DNA of 26,316 nt from assembly GCA_964640055.1 (NCBI GenBank), contig CAZXFH010000041.1, positions 1 through 26,316 of the forward strand, read 5' to 3'. The first letter of the stretch is position 1. Each line of letters starts with the position of its first letter. Of this stretch, positions 1-8,277 are shown piece by piece. A model generated the notes under the pieces. That model saw only the letters and a program-made list of their open reading frames with translations. It had not been told where the DNA came from and did not search any database. Source of the DNA: CAZXFH01 sp964640055 (GTDB lineage: Bacteria > Fidelibacterota > UBA2242 > JAFGTP01). A program made the translations under genes and the position numbers.

Positions 1-63
1 GACTTGACTGCAGGCATGCAACTGAAGTTAAGACCGTCATACCCAAGGATCGAATCCGGTTAA
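1..63 (+). CDS. possible C-terminal end of an upstream gene (partial)
   Basis: Frame 1 is open from the first base to a TAA at 61-63 and would encode about 20 residues ending in RIESG. Frame 3 is also open, to a TGA near position 90, so the reading is ambiguous. If real, the gene would converge on the uvsE-ending minus-strand operon. I do not recognise the fragment. Nothing else is visible in the first 141 bases. Confidence 0.2.
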   Translation, partial: DLTAGMQLKLRPSYPRIESG

Positions 64-141
64 ACTTGCGCTTAGTGGTTAATAAGTTATGAAAAAATGG
101 TTCCCCTTTTCAAAGAATGATCAGGGGTCAAAAGAGGTGCT

Positions 142-1038
142 TTACTCTCCGGAACATGGGCGGATATCTTTGATAATCTTCAACGCTTGCAGGGCGCTCT
201 TTTCTTTATCCTTGATCTCCAGCATCAGGTCAAAATCCCAGGCCCGGGTAGCCCGGATAAAATTTCTAAAATGATCCGGATCCAGATGAACGGCATGCCG
301 GCCGGGGCGGGATTTAGCTTTTTGGGTGCTGTAATCCACCAGTAAGCATCCATCTTGCGGCTGCCAGGTTTGCGCGGCGGCAGTAAGGGCTTGACCTAAA
401 GGCTCTCCCCTATTATGACAGCTGTGATGAAAGAGATCAAAAACAATGGGAATGCCAACTTTACGATACAAATTTAAACAATTCGCCAGATGGTATTGGC
501 GGTCATCATTTTCAATCACCAGTCGTCTGCGGATCTTATCCGGAAGGTCACTGTAAACATGTACAAAACGCTGCAGAGCAGATTTTTTATCTCCATAGAC
601 ACCGCCCACATGGATCTGGATTTTAGCGCTGTCATCCAACTGCATCGCGTCCAAAAGTTGACTATGATAGTGTAATTCCCGGATACTATTATCTACGACG
701 GTTGGTTTTTGAGCATTGAGGATGATAAACTGATCCGGGTGCATGGCGATACGGATATGATGGTCCCGGATATAGCGACCAAGCGCTTCAAGACGTGACT
801 GAAAATGGGTTGTCCAAGCAAAGTCGCAGACCGGATGGGAAGCAAAGGGCACCAAATCAGAGGTAATCCGAAAATAGAGCAAATCCTGTTTGACATTGTA
901 GCGCAGGATTTTCGCCAGGCAATCCAGGTTATTACTGACTTTGGCGATCAAATTCTCTGCAGAGTAATTGGCCAAACGGAAGGTCTGATTGGCCTGGCAG
1001 CCGATGCTGCGGTTAAGACAGGGATAGCCGAGTTTCAC
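142..1038 (-). CDS. uvsE: UV damage endonuclease UvsE/UvdE
   Basis: A 298-residue TIM-barrel endonuclease that nicks DNA 5' of UV photoproducts and other distorting lesions, starting an alternative excision repair route. The metal-binding pattern of the family is complete: His100 (MHPDQF), His143 (IHVGGVYGDK), Glu176 (IENDD), Asp201 and His204 (FDLFHH), His248/His251 (RHAVHLD) and Glu274 (LEIKD). Length is normal for bacterial UvsE. The start is GTG at 1036-1038, preceded by AAAGGA eight bases upstream. It overlaps the stop of the DUF523-DUF1722 gene as GTGA, so translation is coupled. It is the last gene of the minus-strand run. No convincing terminator was seen between it and the window edge. 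Confidence 0.93.
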   Translation of the reverse strand: MKLGYPCLNRSIGCQANQTFRLANYSAENLIAKVSNNLDCLAKILRYNVKQDLLYFRITSDLVPFASHPVCDFAWTTHFQSRLEALGRYIRDHHIRIAMHPDQFIILNAQKPTVVDNSIRELHYHSQLLDAMQLDDSAKIQIHVGGVYGDKKSALQRFVHVYSDLPDKIRRRLVIENDDRQYHLANCLNLYRKVGIPIVFDLFHHSCHNRGEPLGQALTAAAQTWQPQDGCLLVDYSTQKAKSRPGRHAVHLDPDHFRNFIRATRAWDFDLMLEIKDKEKSALQALKIIKDIRPCSGE

Positions 1039-2003
1039 CGCATCTTTCCTTTGCCGGAGTCGGTTACTTCCACCAGTTCACGTGGAAAAGGATTCAGAAA
1101 ACGTTGTTGCAACAAATAGTCATTTTCAAAGCGCACTACCCAGGCATGGATCAGTTTGAGGAGCACACTTAAAGGGATGCGTTCATCCCGGTACTCTTCA
1201 ATAGTGTTACTAAAAAACTGGCGTTCTTCCGTGGACAATTGACCGGAAACACCGCCGAAGGCATGCTGGAGCACATTGATCCAGGCGCTGTAACGGGGTT
1301 GGGCCCTTAATAAAGCATGCAACTTGTCAGTGTAAGCGGCTAACACTACTGATAGCGGTAGTTTGGCATGATTGGCTACAATGCGTCCCATTTCACGCAA
1401 GACACTCTCTTTATGAGCCAGAAACAGCAGTTTATTTTTGGCATGAAATTCAATCAAAGCCGACATAGAGGCCTGTGCTTTGACCTGTCGAAAATCGGCC
1501 AGAGCATATAAACGGGTTAAAAAATACTCCCGCAGATGGAAATTTTTCAGGCGACCTTCATCCTCAATGGCCAGCCCTTCGAAGCGATCCTGTACCAATT
1601 CGCCAAAAATTCCTTTGCCGCGCAAGGCAGCCGAATCAGGGGTGAACTTATGATATACTTTTACATCTGATATGCCACAGGAGGGCGAACGGTTTTTCAG
1701 TAGAAAGCCATCCACAGGTGGCAGGGAGTCTAAAAATTGCTCGCAAAAATTTTTCATTTTGGAAGTGTATTGCTTTTGGGTGGCGGGTTGGAAAACGACT
1801 TTTCCTTCTGGCGTATTAATCAGGCGGATTGGTTTGCGGGGAATCCCCAGTCCGATTTCAACTTCCGGACAGACCGGGATAAATTCAACAAAATCCTGCA
1901 ATGTCTGAACAAAGGGATCATCGATCCGGGCGCCATTATAACGGCAATTGTCAAAGCCCAGACATTTACTGACGACTAGTCTTGGCTGAGAAAATGGTTG
2001 CAT
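1035..2003 (-). CDS. DUF523-DUF1722 (TudS/YbgA-like) fusion protein
   Basis: A 322-residue two-domain protein. Residues about 8-150 are DUF523, the family of the Fe-S thiouracil desulfidase TudS, with candidate cluster cysteines Cys14 and Cys20 (SKCLGFDNCRYNG), Cys45 (PVCPE) and Cys109 (NRSPSCG). Residues about 190-310 are a helical DUF1722 (YbgA) domain. The ATG has AAGGAG five bases upstream. The gene overlaps the uvsE start by four bases. E. coli ybgA sits beside the photolyase gene phr, so pairing with UvsE fits a recurrent association of DUF1722 with UV repair. The reaction catalysed here is unknown; desulfuration of sulfur-containing bases is a family-based guess. Confidence 0.88.
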   Translation of the reverse strand: MQPFSQPRLVVSKCLGFDNCRYNGARIDDPFVQTLQDFVEFIPVCPEVEIGLGIPRKPIRLINTPEGKVVFQPATQKQYTSKMKNFCEQFLDSLPPVDGFLLKNRSPSCGISDVKVYHKFTPDSAALRGKGIFGELVQDRFEGLAIEDEGRLKNFHLREYFLTRLYALADFRQVKAQASMSALIEFHAKNKLLFLAHKESVLREMGRIVANHAKLPLSVVLAAYTDKLHALLRAQPRYSAWINVLQHAFGGVSGQLSTEERQFFSNTIEEYRDERIPLSVLLKLIHAWVVRFENDYLLQQRFLNPFPRELVEVTDSGKGKMR

Positions 2004-2037
2004 TTATACTCCTTGTTATTGTTTCAACAAACGGTGA

Positions 2038-3351
2038 TCAGGGTGCATAAAGCAGATAATTTAAACGCTTTTTTTGATATGGGGTTCGTTGGGCTTCCCA
2101 GAGTCCTCTGAATCGACGGAGATCAGCTCCCATATCAACAGCTATGCGAAAATCATGACTGCCAAAATAGGCATCAACTTGATCTATTTTCAGCCAAGTA
2201 AAATGGTGGGGATAGCGTTGGGCAATAGAGCCGACAATATAGGCACAATTGAAAACAGGGTTACATTTTAATCGTTCTGTAATAATTAACCGTATCCCGG
2301 GACAAGCCTGGTCTGCATAGAGGGGCTCTTCTTCCGAGTACGCCCCAATTTCCCGGGGTATTATTTTTAGTGGTTTCACCCTCAAGCCGCTGATTTCCAG
2401 GCTTTTCAAATGCTTACCTTCTGCTTCGGGATTTAACCAGGGTGCTGACAAAATTTGATAGGGATAAAAAGTCCCCTGTCCGATATTTAAATTACTCGTT
2501 GTGGCAAATTTCAAGCCACAGTAAAGCAACAGCTGTTCTACCGTTAAAAAACGGGGATCCCCCAGATTCCAGCTTAAGCCGGTATCATCAAAATAAAAGG
2601 AGCGTTGATAATTGGCCATAGGTACAATATTCAATTTGACCGGGCCTGCAGCTGTCAAGCGCTGTTCCTCATTCAGAAATAAGGCCAATTCAGCCAGCGT
2701 TAATCCATAGCGTTGCGGCAGATGAAAGTCCTGGTCCAGAAATCCTTGAACCGTTTGCGCATTCAGTGGATTCGGTCGATCCAAGAGGTAGCAGGGCAGC
2801 TGGTATTTAGCTGCCAAGGCCATGACCTTGGTAAGAATTTCAAAGGGAAAGGAGGTGCGGATTCCCAAATCCTGGATATCTATAAGCATCAGGGTACAGG
2901 AATCCAGGCCGGTGGTGTTCAGCACTTGGTGTTGCGGGTCAAAAAAGATAAGCTTTTTACCTGCTACGGAGCTGGGAATAAACCCGGTGTGGGGTGTTTG
3001 GCCGGGTATATTGGAACATTTCAGGATCACGGCCAGCTTTCCGGAATATTCTTTCTCCAAAATATCCAGGATATGTTGCCGATCCTGAGTGATACTGCCA
3101 TCATTAACCACTATGGCAATATCCCCCTCCGGGGTGAGATCGAATCCCGATTGCCTGAGCCGTTCCAGCCCGGTATAAACCCGCTGACTGTCCGGTGGAG
3201 GGTCCAGGGGTAATATTTGGGAATATTGGAAAGGGCTTGCACCTGCGTAAAGGGTCAGGCATAAAAATAAGAACCACGTAGTTATGCTTTTCGGTACAGA
3301 AAAGGAATTTCTGGGAAAAGGGGCTAATTTATAGGGTCGCTCCATGGCCAT
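2038..3351 (-). CDS. divergent NamZ-like (DUF1343) exported protein
   Basis: 437 residues. A basic N-terminus and a hydrophobic stretch (about residues 25-39) ending in AGAS suggest a Sec signal peptide. DUF1343/NamZ proteins are exo-N-acetylmuramidases releasing MurNAc from peptidoglycan ends. Recognisable family signatures are IDIQDLGIRTSFPFEI, YLLDRPNPLNAQ, YGLTLAELALFLN, SWNLGDPRFLTVEQ and NIGQGT. The N-terminal segment that normally reads like TNxTG...FxPEHG is replaced by VVNDGSI...LKCSNIPGQT, so the conserved glutamate of that segment is missing. The gene may therefore encode a binding protein or an enzyme of altered specificity. It begins about nine bases after the symporter stop, consistent with coupling. 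Alternative start: Met3 at 3345. Confidence 0.8.
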   Translation of the reverse strand: MAMERPYKLAPFPRNSFSVPKSITTWFLFLCLTLYAGASPFQYSQILPLDPPPDSQRVYTGLERLRQSGFDLTPEGDIAIVVNDGSITQDRQHILDILEKEYSGKLAVILKCSNIPGQTPHTGFIPSSVAGKKLIFFDPQHQVLNTTGLDSCTLMLIDIQDLGIRTSFPFEILTKVMALAAKYQLPCYLLDRPNPLNAQTVQGFLDQDFHLPQRYGLTLAELALFLNEEQRLTAAGPVKLNIVPMANYQRSFYFDDTGLSWNLGDPRFLTVEQLLLYCGLKFATTSNLNIGQGTFYPYQILSAPWLNPEAEGKHLKSLEISGLRVKPLKIIPREIGAYSEEEPLYADQACPGIRLIITERLKCNPVFNCAYIVGSIAQRYPHHFTWLKIDQVDAYFGSHDFRIAVDMGADLRRFRGLWEAQRTPYQKKRLNYLLYAP

Positions 3352-3360
3352 GGTAGCGCG

Positions 3361-4893
3361 CTATCCCGATCGCCGGTTGTCAAGATAACTGACCAGGTTA
3401 CCCACTAACAGAGTTGCGGCACATCCGATCAGCGTATACCATGTCCAGTGAACCAAGGGAGCTGCTCCGCAAATATGGGGAATAACAATCACGGAAAGCA
3501 TGGTCACAATACCGGTAGTGAATCCCCAGATAGCGGCTTTTTGATCGATGTGTTTAAACAAAGCCCCCAGAAGGAAGGTACCCAGTAATCCGCCATAGGT
3601 AATGGAGGCAATACTGAGGGCCAATTCCACCACGGATTGCAGCACCCGGATAAACATAAAAGCCACCAGAACCAAGACCACTGCCCAGAATATCGTCAGA
3701 ATACGAGAAACTTTCAGATCCTGTTGTGCATCTCCCTTTTTACCGAAGTAGGGTTTATAAAGATCGTTCATGGCCGAGGAGGAAAGAGAGCTCATGGAGC
3801 CGGCCAGAGTTGACATAGCGGCGGCAAACAATCCAGCAATGATCAAGCCCTTCAGTCCGGCCGGTAGCTGATAAATGATAAAATGGGGAAAAATTTCATC
3901 CGCCTTTGTAAAAGGTAATTCTGCCATACCCAGGCTACCCCCTTTATAGAAGGCAAATAACAGTAAGCCCACAAAAAGGAACAGGGCAAACTGAAAGATG
4001 ACGATGATACCGCTACCGATCAGGGCTTTTTTACTATCCTTCAGGGAGCGGGTGGCTAATAAACGCTGCACGATCAACTGATCCGTGCCGTGGGAGGCCA
4101 TGGAGAGAAAGGTTCCGCCGATTAAACTACTGACCAACGTATAGGGTTCAGAGAAGAAACCGCTGATACTCCCTCCGAAATCCAGATTAAACAAATTAAA
4201 TTTATTAACGCCCTGGGCCGCATATTGGTTCACGGCTGCCAGGCCCTGGGGCACCCGGTTCAAAAGAATGATCAGAGCAATGATGGCTCCGCCGATATAA
4301 ATGGCCATTTGCATAACATCGACCCAGATAATACCTTTTAAGCCGCCGGTATAAGTGTATAAAAGCGTTACCAGTCCAATGACAATAATAGAGACCATAT
4401 AAATCTGAAGATTGCTCATGGCGTCGAACAAGGGAAAGGAACGGAAAATCAGAGCCAAGGGTATAGAGGTGGCAAACAGTCTTACGCCATCGGCGGCGAC
4501 GCGGGTAAACAGGAAAACAATCGACGCATAGTTGCGTGTTTTTCCGCCGAAGCGTTTCTCCAGCATACTGTAAGCGGTGATCAGATTGCCTTCCTTGTAA
4601 GCCGGCAGAAAGAGAGCACTAATAATGATGCGACCGATCAAATAGCCGAAAGTCACCTGTAAAAAATTCAAGTTAGCCACATAGGCCAGGCCAGGGATAC
4701 TAATAAAGGTCAGGGTGCTGGTTTCCGCGGCCACCACAGCAAAGGCCACTGCCCACCAGGGCACATCAGACCCACCCAGAAAATAATCCCGGGTAGAGCG
4801 CTGTTTCCCTCCCGAGAGACTGCCGATCAGGGCCACAAGGGCCAGATAGATCAGCACGATAATAAAATCAATGGTTTGAAAGCCACTCTCCAT
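3361..4893 (-). CDS. sodium:solute symporter (SSS family)
   Basis: About 510 residues with the regular hydrophobic pattern of 13-14 membrane helices of the LeuT-fold SSS family. Family marks are the N-terminal YFLGGSDVPWWAVAFAVVAAETSTLTFISIPGLAY and the helix near AGSMSSLSSSAMNDLYK, which in characterised members carries the Na2-site serines. I place the start at 4891-4893 (MESGFQT) because AAAGGA lies seven bases upstream. The in-frame ATG at 4909-4911 is preceded by a hairpin and has no Shine-Dalgarno. The substrate is not visible. Position between AmpG-like and NamZ-like genes suggests a cell-wall sugar such as MurNAc or GlcNAc, as reported for MurT of Tannerella; this is inference from context. 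Confidence 0.9.
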   Translation of the reverse strand: MESGFQTIDFIIVLIYLALVALIGSLSGGKQRSTRDYFLGGSDVPWWAVAFAVVAAETSTLTFISIPGLAYVANLNFLQVTFGYLIGRIIISALFLPAYKEGNLITAYSMLEKRFGGKTRNYASIVFLFTRVAADGVRLFATSIPLALIFRSFPLFDAMSNLQIYMVSIIVIGLVTLLYTYTGGLKGIIWVDVMQMAIYIGGAIIALIILLNRVPQGLAAVNQYAAQGVNKFNLFNLDFGGSISGFFSEPYTLVSSLIGGTFLSMASHGTDQLIVQRLLATRSLKDSKKALIGSGIIVIFQFALFLFVGLLLFAFYKGGSLGMAELPFTKADEIFPHFIIYQLPAGLKGLIIAGLFAAAMSTLAGSMSSLSSSAMNDLYKPYFGKKGDAQQDLKVSRILTIFWAVVLVLVAFMFIRVLQSVVELALSIASITYGGLLGTFLLGALFKHIDQKAAIWGFTTGIVTMLSVIVIPHICGAAPLVHWTWYTLIGCAATLLVGNLVSYLDNRRSG

Positions 4894-4915
4894 AGCCAAA
4901 TCCTTTACCATAATT

Positions 4916-4943
4916 GAAGCCCTTGATACTGATCAAGGGCTTC
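4916..4943 (-). promoter_or_regulatory. perfect 12-bp hairpin in the ampG-symporter junction
   Basis: GAAGCCCTTGAT (4916-4927) and ATCAAGGGCTTC (4932-4943) pair perfectly around a 4-base loop. No T-tract follows on the minus strand, so it does not look like a simple intrinsic terminator. It lies about 23 bases upstream of the preferred symporter start and could protect the downstream mRNA from 3' decay, attenuate transcription, or tune relative expression. The function is inferred. Confidence 0.55.
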
Positions 4944-4983
4944 ATATTCAGGGGTTAAATTAGTTCTATTCAAACTGCGACCC

Positions 4984-6870
4984 TCAGGTAACGCTTTTTT
5001 CCTGCTCTTTAATCCCGAAGGTGGGGTCCACTTTCCGGTAAACCAGCGGTAAAATAGTGAAAATAGGGATGATACAGATCAGAACCCAGATAAAGAAATG
5101 TTTATAGCCGATCAATTCCTGCAACCAGCCGGTCCACATCCCGGGTATCATCATCCCCAGGGCCATGAAAGCGGTAGTGATGGCAAAATGAGCGGTTTTG
5201 TATTCACCCTGTGCAACATAGATCATAAACAACATATAGGCGGTAAAGCCAAAACCATATCCCAGCTGCTCAAGGCCCACACAGGCGATAATAGTAATAA
5301 AATTATCCGGTTGGGTGTAGGCCATGAAAATGTAAACCGCATTGGGCAGATTAATGGCCAGAGCCATCCCAAACAGCCACTTTTTCAGACCATGCCGGCT
5401 GGCTAAAATACCACCGGAAACGCCGCCGATAATCAGCATAATAATACCGATGGTCCCATAGGCAAAGCCGACCTCTCCGGCGGTCAACGCCAATCCACCA
5501 TTCTCCTGGGCATCCAACATAAAGGGCTGGGCCAGTTTAACCAATTGTGACTCGGAAAACCGATACAATAGCAGAAAAGCCACATAAATACCGATATCAT
5601 TCTTTTTGAAAAAGAGTTTAAAAGTTCGTGCGAATTCCTGTAAAAAATTCTTACCCGGCTTGTTCTGCTTGGGTTGATCTGAGGGTGGATGGGGTAAGAT
5701 CATGCGGTGATAAATTGCAAAGACAATAAACAGAATCCCAAGGCCCAGGTATATCATAGACCAGGCCAGCTCCGTATTTCCGGCCCGGGCTTCAAAGATT
5801 GCTCTGGTTTGCTTTTCCAGATTAGGATGGAGCTGGATAACAGCGATTGCTGGTTTATTCCAGTTTTCAGCATTAAAGGCAAAATGCTCGCCATGGGCCA
5901 ATAAGATACTTTTATCCCCCTCAATGCGGCCGAAATTGACCCCTACTCCTTCTCTCTCTTGAGGGGGCCTGGAAAGGCGGATATAAATCAAGCCCAGATT
6001 ACCGGCCAACTTCTTCTCCTCGATTTCTTCACCAAAACGGGTCATGATAAAACGTTCCAGCCAATTGAGTCCATTCGCAGCGGGGGCCTTAAGACTGGCC
6101 TCTTGCTGCTCCTTTTTTGATGTTTTCGGTTGTATATGTTCGTGCCGGATATTCCAGTTTTTTGCCCAGGTAATAATTGAATCGGCTGCGGCGGGGCCGA
6201 TATGTTTGATCGGTATTTGCAGACTGTCGGGCTGGCAAACCAGATGCAGTTCTCCTTCCCGCTGTTTAAGATTCAGATCCCTTATATCGATTTGGGATTC
6301 AACCTGTGTCCGTGGAATGACCTTAACCGGCACTTCCACAGGAGGTAATCCGGTACCGGTTTCGATAAATCCCACCAGAATCAGTAACAATCCCTGGCCG
6401 GTCATCATGGCAAAACGGTAAAAAGTACTGCGGATTCCCACGAAAAAGGCCTGTTTTTTCTCAGTCAGGCCTAGCATATAAAATCCGTCGGCGGCAATAT
6501 CATGGGTTGCTGAAGAAAAGGCCATGAACCAGAAAATCAAAATCGTAATGGGAAAAAACCAGGGGAGCTGGACGGTAAAGGCAATCCCTAAGAACAGAGC
6601 CCCCAGCAAAAACTGGGTTACCGTAATCCAATTTCGCTTATAAGACAGCATCTCCACGATTGGACTCCAGAGCGGTTTGATGGACCAGGGGAGATAAAGA
6701 ATGCTGGTCCAAAATGCAAATTTGGCATTGCTGACCCCTAACATTTTATACATGGCTACCGAGACCATCATAACAATGATATAAGGGATACCTTCTGCAT
6801 AATAGAGGGTGGGCACCCACCACCAGCCACTACGGTATTTCTGGCGGTCACTTAAGGTTTTCTTACTCAT
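4984..6870 (-). CDS. AmpG-like MFS permease (PAT family) with inserted domain
   Basis: 628 residues. The N-terminal half (residues 15-170) resembles AmpG/PAT transporters: WWWVPTLYYAEGIPY, a PWSIKPLWSPIVE loop and SSATHDIAADGFYMLGLTEKKQ. AmpG imports anhydro-muropeptides into the cytoplasm. Residues about 171-368 are a mostly hydrophilic insert between two membrane helices, followed by a helix starting near TELAWSMIYLGLG and a second bundle of about six helices. Typical AmpG proteins are roughly 490-550 residues, so the insert explains the extra length. Its flanking helices imply it sits outside the inner membrane. AAGGA lies nine bases before the ATG. It follows the SpoIID stop by 15 bases. 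The substrate is inferred from family and neighbours. Confidence 0.85.
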   Translation of the reverse strand: MSKKTLSDRQKYRSGWWWVPTLYYAEGIPYIIVMMVSVAMYKMLGVSNAKFAFWTSILYLPWSIKPLWSPIVEMLSYKRNWITVTQFLLGALFLGIAFTVQLPWFFPITILIFWFMAFSSATHDIAADGFYMLGLTEKKQAFFVGIRSTFYRFAMMTGQGLLLILVGFIETGTGLPPVEVPVKVIPRTQVESQIDIRDLNLKQREGELHLVCQPDSLQIPIKHIGPAAADSIITWAKNWNIRHEHIQPKTSKKEQQEASLKAPAANGLNWLERFIMTRFGEEIEEKKLAGNLGLIYIRLSRPPQEREGVGVNFGRIEGDKSILLAHGEHFAFNAENWNKPAIAVIQLHPNLEKQTRAIFEARAGNTELAWSMIYLGLGILFIVFAIYHRMILPHPPSDQPKQNKPGKNFLQEFARTFKLFFKKNDIGIYVAFLLLYRFSESQLVKLAQPFMLDAQENGGLALTAGEVGFAYGTIGIIMLIIGGVSGGILASRHGLKKWLFGMALAINLPNAVYIFMAYTQPDNFITIIACVGLEQLGYGFGFTAYMLFMIYVAQGEYKTAHFAITTAFMALGMMIPGMWTGWLQELIGYKHFFIWVLICIIPIFTILPLVYRKVDPTFGIKEQEKSVT

Positions 6871-6885
6871 CAGTTTCCGTCCTTA

Positions 6886-8229
6886 TTATTGGTAGATATT
6901 TTGCAGCTCGGTTTCCGGAAAGTAATGGTTGACAATATCAGTCGCGGAGTAACCCTGCAAGGCCATGCCCAGGGCTCCGATCTGACAGTAACCGGCACCA
7001 TGCCCCCACCCCGCGCCACGGAGGACAAATTCTTCCGGTATTTCGGCTTGATCACAGTCCACAATAAAAGCAGCGCTATACAGAAAAGCGCTATGCAAAC
7101 AGCGCCGGATCTCATATTGATCTTTAATGATCTTTGATTCGGTCTGCCCTTTCCGGCGGTAAGAAATTTTCAAGCGGATAACCCGGCCGGAATAGCCCCG
7201 TTCCAGAGGGTCTAAAGCTGTGATCGCCTCGGCCTCCAGTTTCAGTTTTTTATTTAAGAGAGCGGTGATTTCGGATTGAGAATAGCTAAATTTCCACCGG
7301 AAATAATTGTCTTCCTCGTCCACACTGCCCAGATACTGTTTTAATTTCTCTTCCGGAATGAAATGGGGGCTGCAAAAAGTTTCCGGAACCTTTGTAATCC
7401 AGGCATTGACCTTTTCTTCAGAATTCAGAGGCAGGGCCGAATCATCAAATTCGGGTGGTGCATCCGGCAAGGGCTGCATATAGGGTAGCGGTTTGCCCCC
7501 CCAGACCTTCTCAAAGGTTTCCATTACGCCACCGCAGCTTTTCGAATAGCGGGCATCGCAGATCCGGCCGGCATACATGAGGACCTTTCCGTATGTGCTC
7601 AACGCACCCTGAATCGATAAATCCGATAAAAAAGTAGTGCCCTGATAGCGCTGACAACAGTCATCATTACAGACATCAAAGCCTAAATGCCGATGCTTCA
7701 TTTCCACGTTGGCCAGCATCCAGGAACGGGCGACGATCGTCTGACTTTCAATCAAGGCATCGGGACAGGCAGCGCCCATCTCGGAAGTGGCCACACACAT
7801 TAAATAGTGTTCCAGCGGCAGTTCATTAACCAGCAGCAGACTATTTTGGGTAACACTGATCTCCAGAATACCTGTCAGATATACCCCGATCAATTTTTTC
7901 CAGTGAAATTGTCGCCCGGAAACCACATCCTCAACGCGAATACCGGCCCTGGTCTGCATGCCCGCCCGCATAGATCCCGGAATTAGTTGCCATTGCTTGG
8001 CCCGGCCAAGTAATTCATTGTTGCTGATCACAGTAACCTGTTCATTTTCCCGTTTGAATTCAATTTGTGCGCCCGCAGCGATTTTTTGGGATTCATGTTG
8101 TCCGGATTTCAATTCATAAACCGGATCGGTGGGTATATGGCAGGTCAGCTGCTGCTGATCATCTTCCGGCAGGACAATGCCCACCCGGATAAGCGGCTCT
8201 TCCCGGGGTATTGTATTTGGTTCCAACAT
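6886..8229 (-). CDS. SpoIID/LytB-domain protein, putative lytic transglycosylase
   Basis: 447 residues. SpoIID enzymes cleave glycan strands of peptidoglycan. The core is well preserved: LPLEHYLMCVATSEMG, with Glu150 at the position expected for the catalytic acid; ESQTIVARSWML; the Cys-rich DVCNDDCCQRYQG; YSKSCGGVMETFEKVWG; and a C-terminal GAGWGHGAGYCQIGALGMALQGY...HYFPE. The N-terminus (MLEPNTIPREEPLIRVGIV) is not hydrophobic, and the in-frame sequence upstream reaches a TAA within about 20 bases, so no signal peptide can be added. The protein may act in the cytoplasm on imported fragments or leave by another route. It lies 48 bases after the kinase gene and 15 before the ampG-like gene. 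Confidence 0.88.
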   Translation of the reverse strand: MLEPNTIPREEPLIRVGIVLPEDDQQQLTCHIPTDPVYELKSGQHESQKIAAGAQIEFKRENEQVTVISNNELLGRAKQWQLIPGSMRAGMQTRAGIRVEDVVSGRQFHWKKLIGVYLTGILEISVTQNSLLLVNELPLEHYLMCVATSEMGAACPDALIESQTIVARSWMLANVEMKHRHLGFDVCNDDCCQRYQGTTFLSDLSIQGALSTYGKVLMYAGRICDARYSKSCGGVMETFEKVWGGKPLPYMQPLPDAPPEFDDSALPLNSEEKVNAWITKVPETFCSPHFIPEEKLKQYLGSVDEEDNYFRWKFSYSQSEITALLNKKLKLEAEAITALDPLERGYSGRVIRLKISYRRKGQTESKIIKDQYEIRRCLHSAFLYSAAFIVDCDQAEIPEEFVLRGAGWGHGAGYCQIGALGMALQGYSATDIVNHYFPETELQNIYQ

Positions 8230-8277
8230 AACTTGCGCCTTGATTTTTTAAATTTTCAATAAAATAAAGGCCTTGAA

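Noticed and set aside
112..141. terminator between the left-edge frame and uvsE
   Set aside because: Only a 4-bp CCCC/GGGG pairing with a long loop can be drawn.
2713..3213. 166-codon plus-strand open frame
   Set aside because: It is antisense to the NamZ-like gene and has no family features.
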